Below, piece after piece: positions 1-7,269 of a stretch of 32,388 nt of DNA (positions within the stretch are counted from its first letter, which is position 1; the number at the start of each line of letters is the position of its first letter). A program made the position numbers and the translations under genes. The notes under the pieces are model-generated. The model searched no databases and was not told the origin of the DNA. It saw nothing but the letters and a program-made list of their open reading frames with translations. The DNA is from an uncultured Coriobacteriaceae bacterium (lineage in GTDB: Bacteria; Actinomycetota; Coriobacteriia; Coriobacteriales; QAMH01). The stretch spans positions 1 to 32,388 of the forward strand of contig UQUH01000017.1 of the NCBI GenBank assembly GCA_900544245.1. The letters run 5' to 3'.

Positions 1-205
1 CTGCCGCACCATACACCATGTTGATAGCCGCCACCTCGCTCTCGGCCTGCAGGAAGGTTCCGCCGATCTTGGGCATGTGCTTGGACATGTAGGCGGACAG
101 TTCGGTCTGCGGTGTGATGGGATATCCGAAGAAGTACTTGCAGCCGGCGCGCATCGCGCTTTCCGCCAGCACCTCGTTTCCCTTCATGAGCACTTTCTCT
201 GACAT
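1..205 (-). CDS. vorB: 2-oxoacid:ferredoxin oxidoreductase alpha subunit, VorB-like (5' part only)
   Basis: Only the first 68 codons are present; the gene continues beyond the left edge. The product starts MSEKVLMKGNEVLAESAMRA and continues with CKYFFGYPITPQTEL and FLQAESEVAAINMVYGAA. These are the N-terminal signatures of the alpha subunit of ketoisovalerate/2-oxoacid:ferredoxin oxidoreductases, which turn branched-chain or aryl 2-oxoacids, CoA and oxidised ferredoxin into acyl-CoA, CO2 and reduced ferredoxin. The ATG at 205 is preceded by GGAGG, which overlaps the last codons of the ferredoxin gene 5 bases upstream, so the two are probably translated together. The exact substrate (VOR, KOR or IOR type) cannot be read from this fragment; VorB is the closest match from memory of the family. 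Confidence 0.85.
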   Translation of the reverse strand, partial: MSEKVLMKGNEVLAESAMRAGCKYFFGYPITPQTELSAYMSKHMPKIGGTFLQAESEVAAINMVYGAA

Positions 206-210
206 CGTGC

Positions 211-417
211 CTACCTCCATACCGTAATCGCGACGTCGGGGCACATGAGCGCGCAAGAGCAGCAGCCCGTGCAGGCATCCGTGTCGATGCAATGCGCCGG
301 GTGATAGCCCTTGTCCGTTATCTTGTCCTGGTCGAGCTCGACAATGTGCAGCGGACATGCATCGACGCAGAGGCCACAGCCCTTGCAAAATGCATCGTCA
401 ACGATCATTTTCGCCAT
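211..417 (-). CDS. 2[4Fe-4S] ferredoxin, delta-type subunit of the 2-oxoacid oxidoreductase
   Basis: A 68-residue protein with two CxxCxxCxxxCP-type motifs, CKGCGLCVDACP near residues 11-22 and CTGCCSCALMCP near 49-60. These are the ligands for two [4Fe-4S] clusters. It lies directly upstream of VorB, the usual place for the small electron-transfer subunit that passes electrons from the thiamine-diphosphate site to free ferredoxin. The start ATG has GAGGAG about 9 bases upstream. The gap to the preceding ATPase gene is 24 bases and to vorB 5 bases, so it sits inside one operon. The second motif has an extra adjacent Cys (CTGCCSC), a small deviation that keeps the ligand spacing. Confidence 0.9.
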   Translation of the reverse strand: MAKMIVDDAFCKGCGLCVDACPLHIVELDQDKITDKGYHPAHCIDTDACTGCCSCALMCPDVAITVWR

Positions 418-441
418 GTGTAAGCTCCTCTCTCGACTCGA

Positions 442-1164
442 TCATTCCCAGGGATTCTTGACATGTAAACGTACAGAATAGACCAACGGGGCATATTTCG
501 TACCTGTAAAAACTTGTTCCGTATCCCCAACGAGCCCTTCGGGGACGGTCTTTGCCACGAGAGGTAAACCGGATAACTCGGAAACCGTCTCGGCATATCC
601 GTCGTCGTCACGCAAGGCGATCTCGTCGGTCTCGTCCTTGAGGTGGGCGTTGTCAACCAGACCCGTCGCATGCAGATGCGTCGCAGCCTCGATCTCACGC
701 AGGTTCTGAACGGCCTCGACAGGATCTGCCATGAGATTGCGGTGACGATTGAGGACATACAGCATCGCATGCGAATGTGCTTGCACTACCCGCGAGAAGC
801 GACCAAGCGCCGTGGCGCCCACATCGTCGCCACCCAAATCGACGATGACGAGATGCTCGTCATCCGCATCCTCGAGCGCGGGTATGATGGCGCCCGTGAG
901 ACTCGGCACGTCGAGGCTCGTCCCGGCCTCCGAGAAGACCGGTGCGACAAGATGCACGCCAGCTTGCTCGAGCAGGCCGCGCTGCTCGCTCGCGCGGAAG
1001 TACGGGTTGACGATGTCGAGATCGACGAGCGTCACCGCACGTCGATCGCGCACGAGGTCGAGGGCGAGGTTGACGGAAAGATTGGTCTTGCCGGCTCCGT
1101 AATGACCAGCGATGATCGTGATGGGGGCGAAAGCCGCCTCGAGCGCGCTCGGCAGGCAGCCCAT
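442..1164 (-). CDS. MinD/ParA-like P-loop ATPase linked to the 2-oxoacid oxidoreductase operon
   Basis: A 240-residue protein with a Walker A motif GHYGAGKTNLSVNLA near residues 20-34, followed by VTLVDLDIVNPYFR (a switch-like Asp segment) and LVIVDLGGDD (Walker B) near 106-115. This is the SIMIBI/MinD-ParA class fold, also seen in CobQ/CbiA-type proteins and in Fe-S carrier ATPases. It has no membrane-targeting helix and no ferredoxin motif. Its start overlaps the stop of the acyl-CoA synthetase gene by one base (TGATG), so translation is coupled. Genes of this class occur beside VOR ferredoxin genes in anaerobes, but their role is not known to me. Maturation or assembly of the Fe-S enzyme is a guess. 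The ATPase class is sure; the function is not. Confidence 0.75.
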   Translation of the reverse strand: MGCLPSALEAAFAPITIIAGHYGAGKTNLSVNLALDLVRDRRAVTLVDLDIVNPYFRASEQRGLLEQAGVHLVAPVFSEAGTSLDVPSLTGAIIPALEDADDEHLVIVDLGGDDVGATALGRFSRVVQAHSHAMLYVLNRHRNLMADPVEAVQNLREIEAATHLHATGLVDNAHLKDETDEIALRDDDGYAETVSELSGLPLVAKTVPEGLVGDTEQVFTGTKYAPLVYSVRLHVKNPWE

Positions 1165-2939
1165 CAGACCAGACCGTCCTTGTTCTCGTTCTCGTCGTTA
1201 TCGCGAATCGCGGCACGGCGGATCTTGCCATTGACCGTCTTGGGAAGCTCGTCGACATAGGCAACGATGCGCGGGAATTTGTACGGCGCGGTACGGCGCT
1301 TGACCCAACGCTGCAGCTCCGTGGTGAGCGCATCGGATGGCGCGTAGCCGTCGGCAAGCACGATGGTCGCCTTGACGGCCTTGCCACGTACGGGGTCAGG
1401 CACGCCCGTGACGGCGCACTCGCGCACCGCATCGTGTTCGAGCAGCACGCTCTCGATCTCGAAGGGGCCGATGCGATAACCGCTCGATTTGATGACGTCA
1501 TCGTTGCGGCCGACGTACCAGAAGAAGCCGTCCTCGTCGCTCCAGCACATGTCGCCCGTGTGGTACCAGCCATCGTAGATGGCATCGTCGGTCTTCTCCG
1601 GGTTGCGGTAATACTCCATCATGATGCCCTCGGGACGCGGGTCCATCTTGATGCAGATCTCGCCCGTCTCACCCACATCGCAGCGGCTCCCGTCATCGCG
1701 CTTTATCTCGAGCTCGTAGAGCGGGTTGGGCCTTCCCATCGAGCCGGGACGCGGAACCGAATGAGTAAGGTTCGCACAGGTGAGCGGCGTCTCGGTCTGT
1801 CCGAATCCCTCGAAGATCGTGAGGCCGGTATTGGCCTTCCAGAAGTCGAAGAGGTCGGGATTGAGTGCCTCTCCGGCCGTGGTGGAGTACTCGAGCGAGG
1901 AGAGGTCGAAACGCTCGAAATCCTCCTGCATCATCAGACGATACATCGTGGGCGGACAGCACAGCGTCGTGATCTGGTATTTGCCGATGAGGTCGAGGAT
2001 CTCGGCCGGATGGAAACGGTCGAAGTCATACGTGAAGACGCACGCCTCCATGATCCACTGACCGTAGTACTTGCCCCACACGGCCTTGCCCCAACCGGTG
2101 TCGGCGATCGTGAAGTGAATGCCGTCGGGCCGCACGTTATGCCAATGCTTGGCGGTCGGGATATGACCGAGCGCGTAGGTCGAATTGTGCAGGACCATCT
2201 TGGGATTGCCCGACGTGCCGCTCGAGAAGTACATGAGCATGGGGTCGTAGACGTTGGTCTGCACGCGCTCGAAGTCTTGCGACGCGTTGCGCACGCCGGT
2301 GTTGAAGTCGATCCAACCGTCCCGGTCAATCGGGGCGGCGCAGATGCCCTCGGGACCGCTCAGTACACTGCCGACGAGCGTGCCTTCCTCGACGTCGAGC
2401 TCGCCGTCCCCGGTGAGCCCCGTCGTACCCCCACCGGCACCGTTCACGAGAACGAATGACTCGACGCTCGGGCAGTTTTCGCGCACGTTATCGATGATGT
2501 CGGCAATATCGCCCACTGAGGTCGCGATGATTGCCTTGGCTTCGGAATTATTGAGGCGATACTCGAGGTCATGTTCCTTGAGCATGAAGGTAGCGGGCAC
2601 CATGATGGCACCGAGCTTGGCGAGCGCCGTCGCGATGAACCAGAACTGGTAGTGACGTCGGACGATGACCATGACCATGTCGCCCTTGCCGATGCCGAGC
2701 GATTTGAGGAAGTTCGCCGTCTTATCCGACCAGGTCTTCATGTCCGCGAAGGTGAAGACATGCTCCTCGCCTTCCGGATTGCACCAGACCATTGCACGGC
2801 GGGTGGGGTCGTTCACGGCTATGTCGTCGACGATGTCATAGCCGAAGTTGAAGGTATCGGGATAGTGAAGCGAAAACGACTGAAGCGTCTTGTCCTTAGC
2901 GTAGGTCTCCTCTACGTAGCGCAGGTTTATGTTTCTCAT
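1164..2939 (-). CDS. AMP-forming acyl-CoA synthetase (acetyl/medium-chain type)
   Basis: A 591-residue member of the ANL adenylating superfamily, which activates a carboxylic acid with ATP to an acyl-adenylate and then makes the CoA thioester. The P-loop-like motif YFSSGTSGNPK lies near residue 240, the A5-type GFGQTE near 380, YHTGDMCWSDEDGFFWYVGR near 465, the hinge region DDVIKSSGYRIGPFEIE near 485, and the catalytic Lys in TVNGKIRR near 570. Length and motif order fit the ACSM/medium-chain branch. GAAGGA lies 6 bases before the ATG. Its place between a regulator and VOR genes suggests it interconverts free acids and acyl-CoAs linked to VOR, for example branched-chain or aryl acids. The substrate cannot be told from sequence alone. 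Confidence 0.88.
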   Translation of the reverse strand: MRNINLRYVEETYAKDKTLQSFSLHYPDTFNFGYDIVDDIAVNDPTRRAMVWCNPEGEEHVFTFADMKTWSDKTANFLKSLGIGKGDMVMVIVRRHYQFWFIATALAKLGAIMVPATFMLKEHDLEYRLNNSEAKAIIATSVGDIADIIDNVRENCPSVESFVLVNGAGGGTTGLTGDGELDVEEGTLVGSVLSGPEGICAAPIDRDGWIDFNTGVRNASQDFERVQTNVYDPMLMYFSSGTSGNPKMVLHNSTYALGHIPTAKHWHNVRPDGIHFTIADTGWGKAVWGKYYGQWIMEACVFTYDFDRFHPAEILDLIGKYQITTLCCPPTMYRLMMQEDFERFDLSSLEYSTTAGEALNPDLFDFWKANTGLTIFEGFGQTETPLTCANLTHSVPRPGSMGRPNPLYELEIKRDDGSRCDVGETGEICIKMDPRPEGIMMEYYRNPEKTDDAIYDGWYHTGDMCWSDEDGFFWYVGRNDDVIKSSGYRIGPFEIESVLLEHDAVRECAVTGVPDPVRGKAVKATIVLADGYAPSDALTTELQRWVKRRTAPYKFPRIVAYVDELPKTVNGKIRRAAIRDNDENENKDGLV

Positions 2940-2956
2940 GGTTCCTTCTCATAATG

Positions 2957-3541
2957 CTAGATTACCTGTTTGTCAGATGGCTCTATAACGACAGCCAAGA
3001 GTACGACCGGCTCGCCATCGAGGGCGAGAAGTCCATGACCTCGCGCCGAGTCGTACATGAGTACGTCACCTGGGCCGCAATCTTCGGTATGACCCTCATA
3101 CGAAAACCGAAGGTGGCCCGAGATAATGTAATCTAGCTCCTGCCCCTTATGATAGGAAAGGTGAATGGGCTTGTCCTGGTCTTCCTCGACGTAGGGAATC
3201 GTGACGAGGAAGGGTTCGGCAAGCTTGTTGCCGAGGTGCGGCGCCTTGTGCAAGTACTCGAACCCGGCATGGCGCTTGATCGAGAGTCCCTCGCCGGCGC
3301 GCACGAGCGAATAGCCGCGCAAATGCGGAGACTCGCCGGTGAGCAACTCGATGACGTCGACACCAAAGACGTTCGCGCACTTATATAAGAAGGTGAAGGA
3401 AAGGTCCTCCTCGCCGGACTCCTGCGCCGCGTACTCGGCGACCGTACGTCCCGTGGCCTCGGCCATTTCCTGGAGCGACAGGTCGAGATCCTCGCGCATC
3501 GAGCGAATCCGGTTGCTTATTTCCTTGATGTTCGGATTCAT
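2957..3541 (-). CDS. XRE-family regulator with C-terminal cupin domain
   Basis: A 194-residue protein. Residues about 5-65 form a helix-turn-helix of the Cro/XRE type (IRSMREDLDLSLQEMAEATG, then a recognition segment ending at VDVIELLTG). Residues about 108-190 form a cupin barrel with HLSYHKGQELDYIISGHLRF and the second motif GPGDVLMYDSARGHG. Such proteins are usually sensors of a small ligand that control an adjacent operon. The acyl-CoA synthetase gene starts 17 bases after its stop, so it leads the operon. A promoter with an overlapping inverted repeat lies just upstream, which suggests self-control. The start ATG has GAAGGGAAGGG upstream. The ligand is unknown; an acid or acyl-CoA of this pathway would be logical, but that is inference. 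Confidence 0.85.
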   Translation of the reverse strand: MNPNIKEISNRIRSMREDLDLSLQEMAEATGRTVAEYAAQESGEEDLSFTFLYKCANVFGVDVIELLTGESPHLRGYSLVRAGEGLSIKRHAGFEYLHKAPHLGNKLAEPFLVTIPYVEEDQDKPIHLSYHKGQELDYIISGHLRFSYEGHTEDCGPGDVLMYDSARGHGLLALDGEPVVLLAVVIEPSDKQVI

Positions 3542-3576
3542 GGCGTTTCCCTTCCCTTCTGAATGTAATGGTCACT

Positions 3577-3604
3577 TTTATACACCTTTACCGGGTGTAT
3601 GCAA
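3577..3604 (-). promoter_or_regulatory. Promoter of the XRE-cupin operon with overlapping operator
   Basis: On the minus strand a -35 TTGCAT (3599-3604) and a -10 TATAAA (3577-3582) are separated by 16 bases. A perfect inverted repeat ATACACC-N7-GGTGTAT (3580-3586 and 3594-3600) fills the spacer and touches both hexamers. The regulator ATG lies 36 bases downstream of the -10. The arrangement fits an autoregulatory operator. It is read from sequence only. Confidence 0.6.
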
Positions 3605-3632
3605 GAAAAAAATCCATTTTGGGGCATTGTTT

Positions 3633-3664
3633 CCGGCATCTCGCGAGATGAATCGCGATGCCGG
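3633..3664 (-). terminator. Hairpin after the EAL fragment, possible weak terminator
   Basis: An 8-base inverted repeat CCGGCATC / GATGCCGG (3633-3640 and 3657-3664) starts within a few bases of the EAL stop codon. The loop contains the palindrome CTCGCGAG. On the minus strand it is followed by AAACAATG, not a T run, so it is not a standard intrinsic terminator. It may insulate the signalling genes from the downstream VOR operon. Confidence 0.35.
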
Positions 3665-3667
3665 CGC

Positions 3668-4339
3668 TCACCGTCCGTCGACGTGCGCCTCGAAGGCGTC
3701 CGGGTCCATGGGACGCGCGCAGTAGTAGCCTTGGGCGTAATCGCAGCCGACGGAATGTAGGAACTCGTATTGCTCCTGCGTCTCCACTCCCTCGGCGATG
3801 ACGGGAATGCCGAGGCTGTGGGCCATGTTGACGATGGAGGTGAACACGCTTGCGACACGCGGGTTGCGCTCGAGGTTGCGCATGAAGACCATGTCTGCCT
3901 TGAGGATGTCGACGGGAATGTCGCTGAAGGCGTTGAAGGACGAGTACCCGCTGCCGAAATCGTCCATGAGGACGGTGAAGCCGTAATCCTGCAAGCGCGT
4001 GACCATGGAAATGACGAGGTCGATGTTCTCGGTGTACGAGGATTCCGTGACCTCGATGCGGAACAGCCTCGGCTCGATGCCGTACTTCTCGACGAGGGCA
4101 ACGATTTCGTCATAGAGCGAGGAGTTGAAGATGCTCCGACGGGAGAGGTTGACCGAAATGGGAATCTCGGGAAGTCCACGATCGTGGCGGCTGGCGAGGA
4201 TCTGGCAAACCTGCTCCCAGATGCTGTGGTCCATCTTCGAGATGAAGCCGTTTTCCTCGAAGAGCGGAACGAACACGCCGGGAGAGACGATGCCATGCCC
4301 CGGACGGTGCCAGCGAACGAGCGCCTCCGCGCTTACGGG
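3668..4339 (-). pseudogene. EAL domain, C-terminal part of an interrupted REC-GGDEF-EAL gene
   Basis: These 672 bases are in the same frame as the REC-GGDEF gene just upstream and are separated from it only by the TAA at 4340-4342. Read through, the product continues PVSAEALVRWHRPGHGIVSP and carries the catalytic signatures of a c-di-GMP phosphodiesterase: EALVRW, SVNLS, EVTES, DDFGSGYSS, the Lys of DILKAD, AEGVET and QGYY. All these metal and catalytic residues look intact, so the break is probably recent, or the TAA is bypassed or is a sequence error. The first internal start in frame is a GTG at 4276, which would lose the EAL glutamate and leave an incomplete barrel. The domain is certain; whether it is made is not. 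Confidence 0.8.
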
Positions 4340-5368
4340 TTAATTGGAATCAATGCCGTAAACGGGCTGGAGCTGAACCTGGAACTCCCCGTTTTCGAGT
4401 GCGTGCTCCATGTTGTTGAGGATGTCCTGCTCCTCGAGCATGCGGTCCGTGAGCTCGGAGTTGTAGTAAGCGATATGACGGTCGTAATCGCCCTTGATGG
4501 TGTTTCGGGCCATCATGGCGCGGTCGAGCATGACGCTCACCTCGACATCGGTATCCTCGACAAGGTACACGCCCGTGGCGAGCGAGGGAGCGAAGTCGAT
4601 GCCGTTTTGCGAGAGAAGGCGACTGATATCACCTATGATGCCCTCCATGACCTGCTCGATGTCGGCATCGCCTTCCCGGAAGCAGAAGGCGAAATTGTCA
4701 TTGCTGAGGCGTCCGTACACGCCACCGCCGGCAAACAGGTCGTCCATGCAGCGCGCGGCGGCGATGAGCATCTTGTCACCCAAGGCGGTGCCGAACAGCT
4801 CGTTGAAGGTCTTGAAATTCTCGAAATCCCAGACGGCGAGCAAGTACTCCTGGTCGGGATGGGTATCGATCATGTCCTGCATCTCGCGCAGGAAGGCCTT
4901 TCTCGTGTAAAGCCCCGTGAGGTCATCGTGATCGGTGATCCAGGCGGCCTCCTCGAGCATGCGCACGCGCATGCGCTGCTCTTCGAGTTCGCGGGCGTTT
5001 ATGACGAGACTGACGCGACGCCGCATGATCTCCGGCTCGATGGGCTTGGTGAGGAAGTCGGCGGCTCCTGCGTCAAGGGCATGGACCTCGGCCGCGGTCA
5101 CGCTGTCAGCCGTGATGACGATAACGGGAATGTCGGCGATGGCGGGGTTCGCTTGCTTTTCGGCAAGGACGTCGAATCCGGTCTGCCCCGGCATGTGCAA
5201 ATCGAGCAAGACGGCATCGATACCGTCCTCACCGCGCTCGCGCATGATGTCGAGGGCATCGTGACCGTTATCCGCCTCGAGTATGTTGTACTCGGAAGCG
5301 AGGATACCGCCCATCTGCATGCGGTTGATGATCGAGTTGTCGGCGATGAGAATGGTCTTATCGTGCAC
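4340..5368 (-). CDS. Response regulator with receiver and degenerate GGDEF domain (truncated REC-GGDEF-EAL)
   Basis: A 342-residue product. The receiver domain (about residues 3-125) has the acidic Asp10, the phospho-acceptor Asp56 in LLDLHMPG, ITAD and the TKP lysine. The GGDEF domain (about 150-310) begins at DHDDLTGLYTR, but its active-site motif reads RLSNDNFAF in place of RxGGDEF. It should therefore not make c-di-GMP and may bind GTP or be structural. The protein then enters the EAL domain (FQVQLQPVYGIDSN) and stops at TAA. The Hpt gene lies 49 bases upstream and would be the natural phosphate donor. No histidine kinase gene is in view. The intact parent gene would span 3668-5368 and encode about 566 residues. 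Confidence 0.85.
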   Translation of the reverse strand: MHDKTILIADNSIINRMQMGGILASEYNILEADNGHDALDIMRERGEDGIDAVLLDLHMPGQTGFDVLAEKQANPAIADIPVIVITADSVTAAEVHALDAGAADFLTKPIEPEIMRRRVSLVINARELEEQRMRVRMLEEAAWITDHDDLTGLYTRKAFLREMQDMIDTHPDQEYLLAVWDFENFKTFNELFGTALGDKMLIAAARCMDDLFAGGGVYGRLSNDNFAFCFREGDADIEQVMEGIIGDISRLLSQNGIDFAPSLATGVYLVEDTDVEVSVMLDRAMMARNTIKGDYDRHIAYYNSELTDRMLEEQDILNNMEHALENGEFQVQLQPVYGIDSN

Positions 5369-5417
5369 GGCGGCTCCGCCCTGTCGCGGCTTGCGTTTCC
5401 TGAAGTTTCATGTCGGG

Positions 5418-5759
5418 CTATACGCCGATGGCCTCGACGGCGATGGCATAGGACGTCTTGAGCCTGTCGATGACCGGAGCAATCGCATCGTAATCCTGGG
5501 CACGCAGCAAGGCGACGATTTCCGCCGCATCCGCATAGACCTCGGTCATCGAGAGGTTGCTGCTCATGCCCTTGATCTCGTGCATGTGCGAGAAAAGGCC
5601 GTCCCAGTCCTTTTGCTCGAACGCCTCGAGGGATTCGGCATAGTTCGTGTCTTGGGCAAACATCCCGAGCAGGCGCTCGTAGAGCGAATCGTTGCCGGCG
5701 CAGCGGCGCAAACCGTCCTCATAGTCGATTCCCGCAGCCTGGAGCTTTGCTATGTCCAT
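5418..5759 (-). CDS. Histidine phosphotransfer (Hpt) domain protein
   Basis: A small helical protein of 113 residues. The phospho-accepting His60 lies in HEIKGMSSNL, the HxxKGxxxN signature of Hpt domains, which pass phosphate between receivers in a phosphorelay. I chose the ATG at 5759 because GGGTGAG stands just upstream; a GTG at 5777 in the same frame is possible and would add six residues. It comes directly before the REC-GGDEF-EAL gene, so the two probably act together, with the Hpt His feeding Asp56 of that receiver. The kinase that starts the relay must be elsewhere. An extended -10 (TGGTATAGA) lies about 50 bases upstream. Confidence 0.82.
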   Translation of the reverse strand: MDIAKLQAAGIDYEDGLRRCAGNDSLYERLLGMFAQDTNYAESLEAFEQKDWDGLFSHMHEIKGMSSNLSMTEVYADAAEIVALLRAQDYDAIAPVIDRLKTSYAIAVEAIGV

Positions 5760-5809
5760 TTTCTCACCCGCAATCACGCGATGGGACAGTTACGAACTTG
5801 TCTCGCCAT

Positions 5810-5818
5810 TCTATACCA
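5810..5818 (-). promoter_or_regulatory. Extended -10 promoter for the Hpt/REC-GGDEF genes
   Basis: On the minus strand TGGTATAGA forms an extended -10 (TGn plus TATAGA, hexamer at 5810-5815). No good -35 is seen 16-18 bases upstream, which is tolerable for an extended -10 site. The site lies about 50 bases before the preferred Hpt start codon. Confidence 0.4.
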
Positions 5819-6018
5819 TCAGCCCGACGCCAAACCGGCATCTCCCCTTGCGCATGGACAAGCGGAGGCGTAAGCCGCCGTCAGCGCCATCCTGCATGTC
5901 AAATCATGGTGAAATTGTCGGGAATGCGCCGAAAGCTTGTATGGGCAAGTCGATACTGCTTAAATGCTTTACTCAAACGTGCAAGGCCGATCACCAACCG
6001 AGACCTCAGGTGAAAAAC

Positions 6019-7095
6019 ATGGAAGAATCATTGAACCGCAGATCGTTTCTGGGCGCCGCGCTCGTCGGTGGGTTGGCGGGACTCGCGAGCCTCGTCGCCA
6101 CACCCCAGGCAAGCGCCGTCACGAGCGCCGAGAAACGTGCCGAGGTGCAGGCCGCGAAGGCCCGCCTCGATTCGATGACCTCGCAACTCGAGCAGACGGT
6201 CTCCCAGTTCAACGCCGCCCAGGACGCCTACGACGCGGCAGCGGCCAAGGTCGCGGAATGCCAGGGCAAGATCGACGAGGCGACGGCCAAGATCTCGTCG
6301 CTGCAAGGACGGCTCGGCAACAGGGCGACTGCCATGTATCGCGAAGGCGCGACCTCGTACCTCGACGTTCTCATGGGTTCGAGCTCGTTCGACGATTTCG
6401 CGAGCACCTGGGACATGCTCGACCAGCTCAACGCCGATGATGCGACACTCGTCAACGAGGCGAAGGAGACGAAGGCCCAACTCGATGCCGCCAAGCAGGA
6501 GCTCGACGCTAACGAGCAGGCCGCGCAGGCCGAACTCGACAACCAGGCGACGCTCAAGGCCTCCATCGAGGCCCAGGAGGCGGCCTATCAGGCCGAGTAC
6601 AATAGCCTGAGTTCCGAATACCAGCAGCTCATATCACAAGAGCGCGAGGCGGAAGCCCAACGCCAGGCAGCGGCATCGGCGGCTTACACCCCCTCAATGT
6701 CAAACCCCTCCTCGGGTTCGGGTAGCTCCGGTGGCGGCGGATACGGCTCCAGTTCGAGCATCCCCTCGCACGGCTCGGTCGTCGACTACGCGGTGTCACG
6801 CCTTGGCTGCCCCTACGTCTGGGGTGCCTCGGGTCCCAACTCGTTCGACTGCTCCGGCCTCACCATGTGGTGCTACGCCCAGATCGGCATCAGCCTCCCC
6901 CATTACGACAGGTCCCAATACGCCGCGGCACGCGCACGACTCAACCCGAGCGACGCGGCCCCGGGCGACATATTGTGGCGTCCGGGTCATGTGGCGATCT
7001 CCACCGGAGGCACCAACTACATCCATGCCCCGCACACGGGAGCCGTCGTCAGCTACGGTAGCGGCGGAAACTGGGTGTGCGCGTTGCGCTTCTAG
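6019..7095 (+). CDS. Tat-exported NlpC/P60 peptidoglycan endopeptidase with coiled-coil region
   Basis: The product is 358 residues from the ATG at 6019, which has AGGTGA six bases upstream. Residues 1-33 form a Tat-like signal with the twin arginine NRRSFLG, a hydrophobic stretch and an AxA-type site near QASA. Residues about 36-215 are Ala/Glu/Gln-rich and predicted to be coiled coil, as in PcsB- and RipA-like hydrolases. A Ser/Gly linker follows. The C-terminal NlpC/P60 domain (about 256-358) has the nucleophile Cys in FDCSG (near 278), His in PGHVAI (near 324) and a third polar residue in IHAPHTG. It should cut stem-peptide bonds in the wall, possibly during cell separation. The 240 bases upstream show no clear riboswitch or strong promoter. 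Confidence 0.88.
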   Translation: MEESLNRRSFLGAALVGGLAGLASLVATPQASAVTSAEKRAEVQAAKARLDSMTSQLEQTVSQFNAAQDAYDAAAAKVAECQGKIDEATAKISSLQGRLGNRATAMYREGATSYLDVLMGSSSFDDFASTWDMLDQLNADDATLVNEAKETKAQLDAAKQELDANEQAAQAELDNQATLKASIEAQEAAYQAEYNSLSSEYQQLISQEREAEAQRQAAASAAYTPSMSNPSSGSGSSGGGGYGSSSSIPSHGSVVDYAVSRLGCPYVWGASGPNSFDCSGLTMWCYAQIGISLPHYDRSQYAAARARLNPSDAAPGDILWRPGHVAISTGGTNYIHAPHTGAVVSYGSGGNWVCALRF

Positions 7096-7155
7096 GCATC
7101 TCCAAATGTGAAGGTTTCGAGAAGAAACTGTCGAGGAACCGTACAGATGATGTGC

Positions 7156-7185
7156 CGAGCATGCGAAATGCCACGCGCATGCTCG
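7156..7185. repeat. 10-base inverted repeat between the two peptidase genes
   Basis: CGAGCATGCG (7156-7165) and CGCATGCTCG (7176-7185) are perfect arms with a 10-base loop, 60 bases after the NlpC/P60 stop. No T run follows, so it is not a classic terminator. A second short hairpin (CGCCCG / CGGGCG, 7208-7226) follows before the next gene. They may slow or end transcription or be protein-binding sites. Confidence 0.55.
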
Positions 7186-7269
7186 CGAAACCGCTAACAT
7201 AGCGAATCGCCCGTCCCTTTCGGGCGAACCGGTAATCAGTCTATTAAACATGCACGCCGAAGGATGACC

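Noticed and set aside
1434..2459. Plus-strand open frame opposite the acyl-CoA synthetase (341 codons)
   Set aside because: It is an antisense shadow in GC-rich DNA; the minus strand has all ANL motifs.
4340..4342. Use of TAA as a sense codon (changed genetic code)
   Set aside because: TAA ends other genes here, such as the PBP gene, murG, rsmH and ftsZ, so it is a normal stop.
3770..5461. Long open frame on the plus strand opposite the GGDEF-EAL gene (563 codons)
   Set aside because: It mirrors the codon bias of the real minus-strand gene, has no ribosome site or recognisable domain, and covers signature motifs on the other strand.
5778..6018. Riboswitch (c-di-GMP or c-di-AMP type) before the NlpC/P60 gene
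   Set aside because: Such elements often precede NlpC/P60 genes in actinobacteria, so I looked, but none of the conserved blocks of either class could be found.
7208..7226. Intrinsic terminator before the C39-like gene
   Set aside because: The 6-base stem CGCCCG / CGGGCG lacks a following T run.
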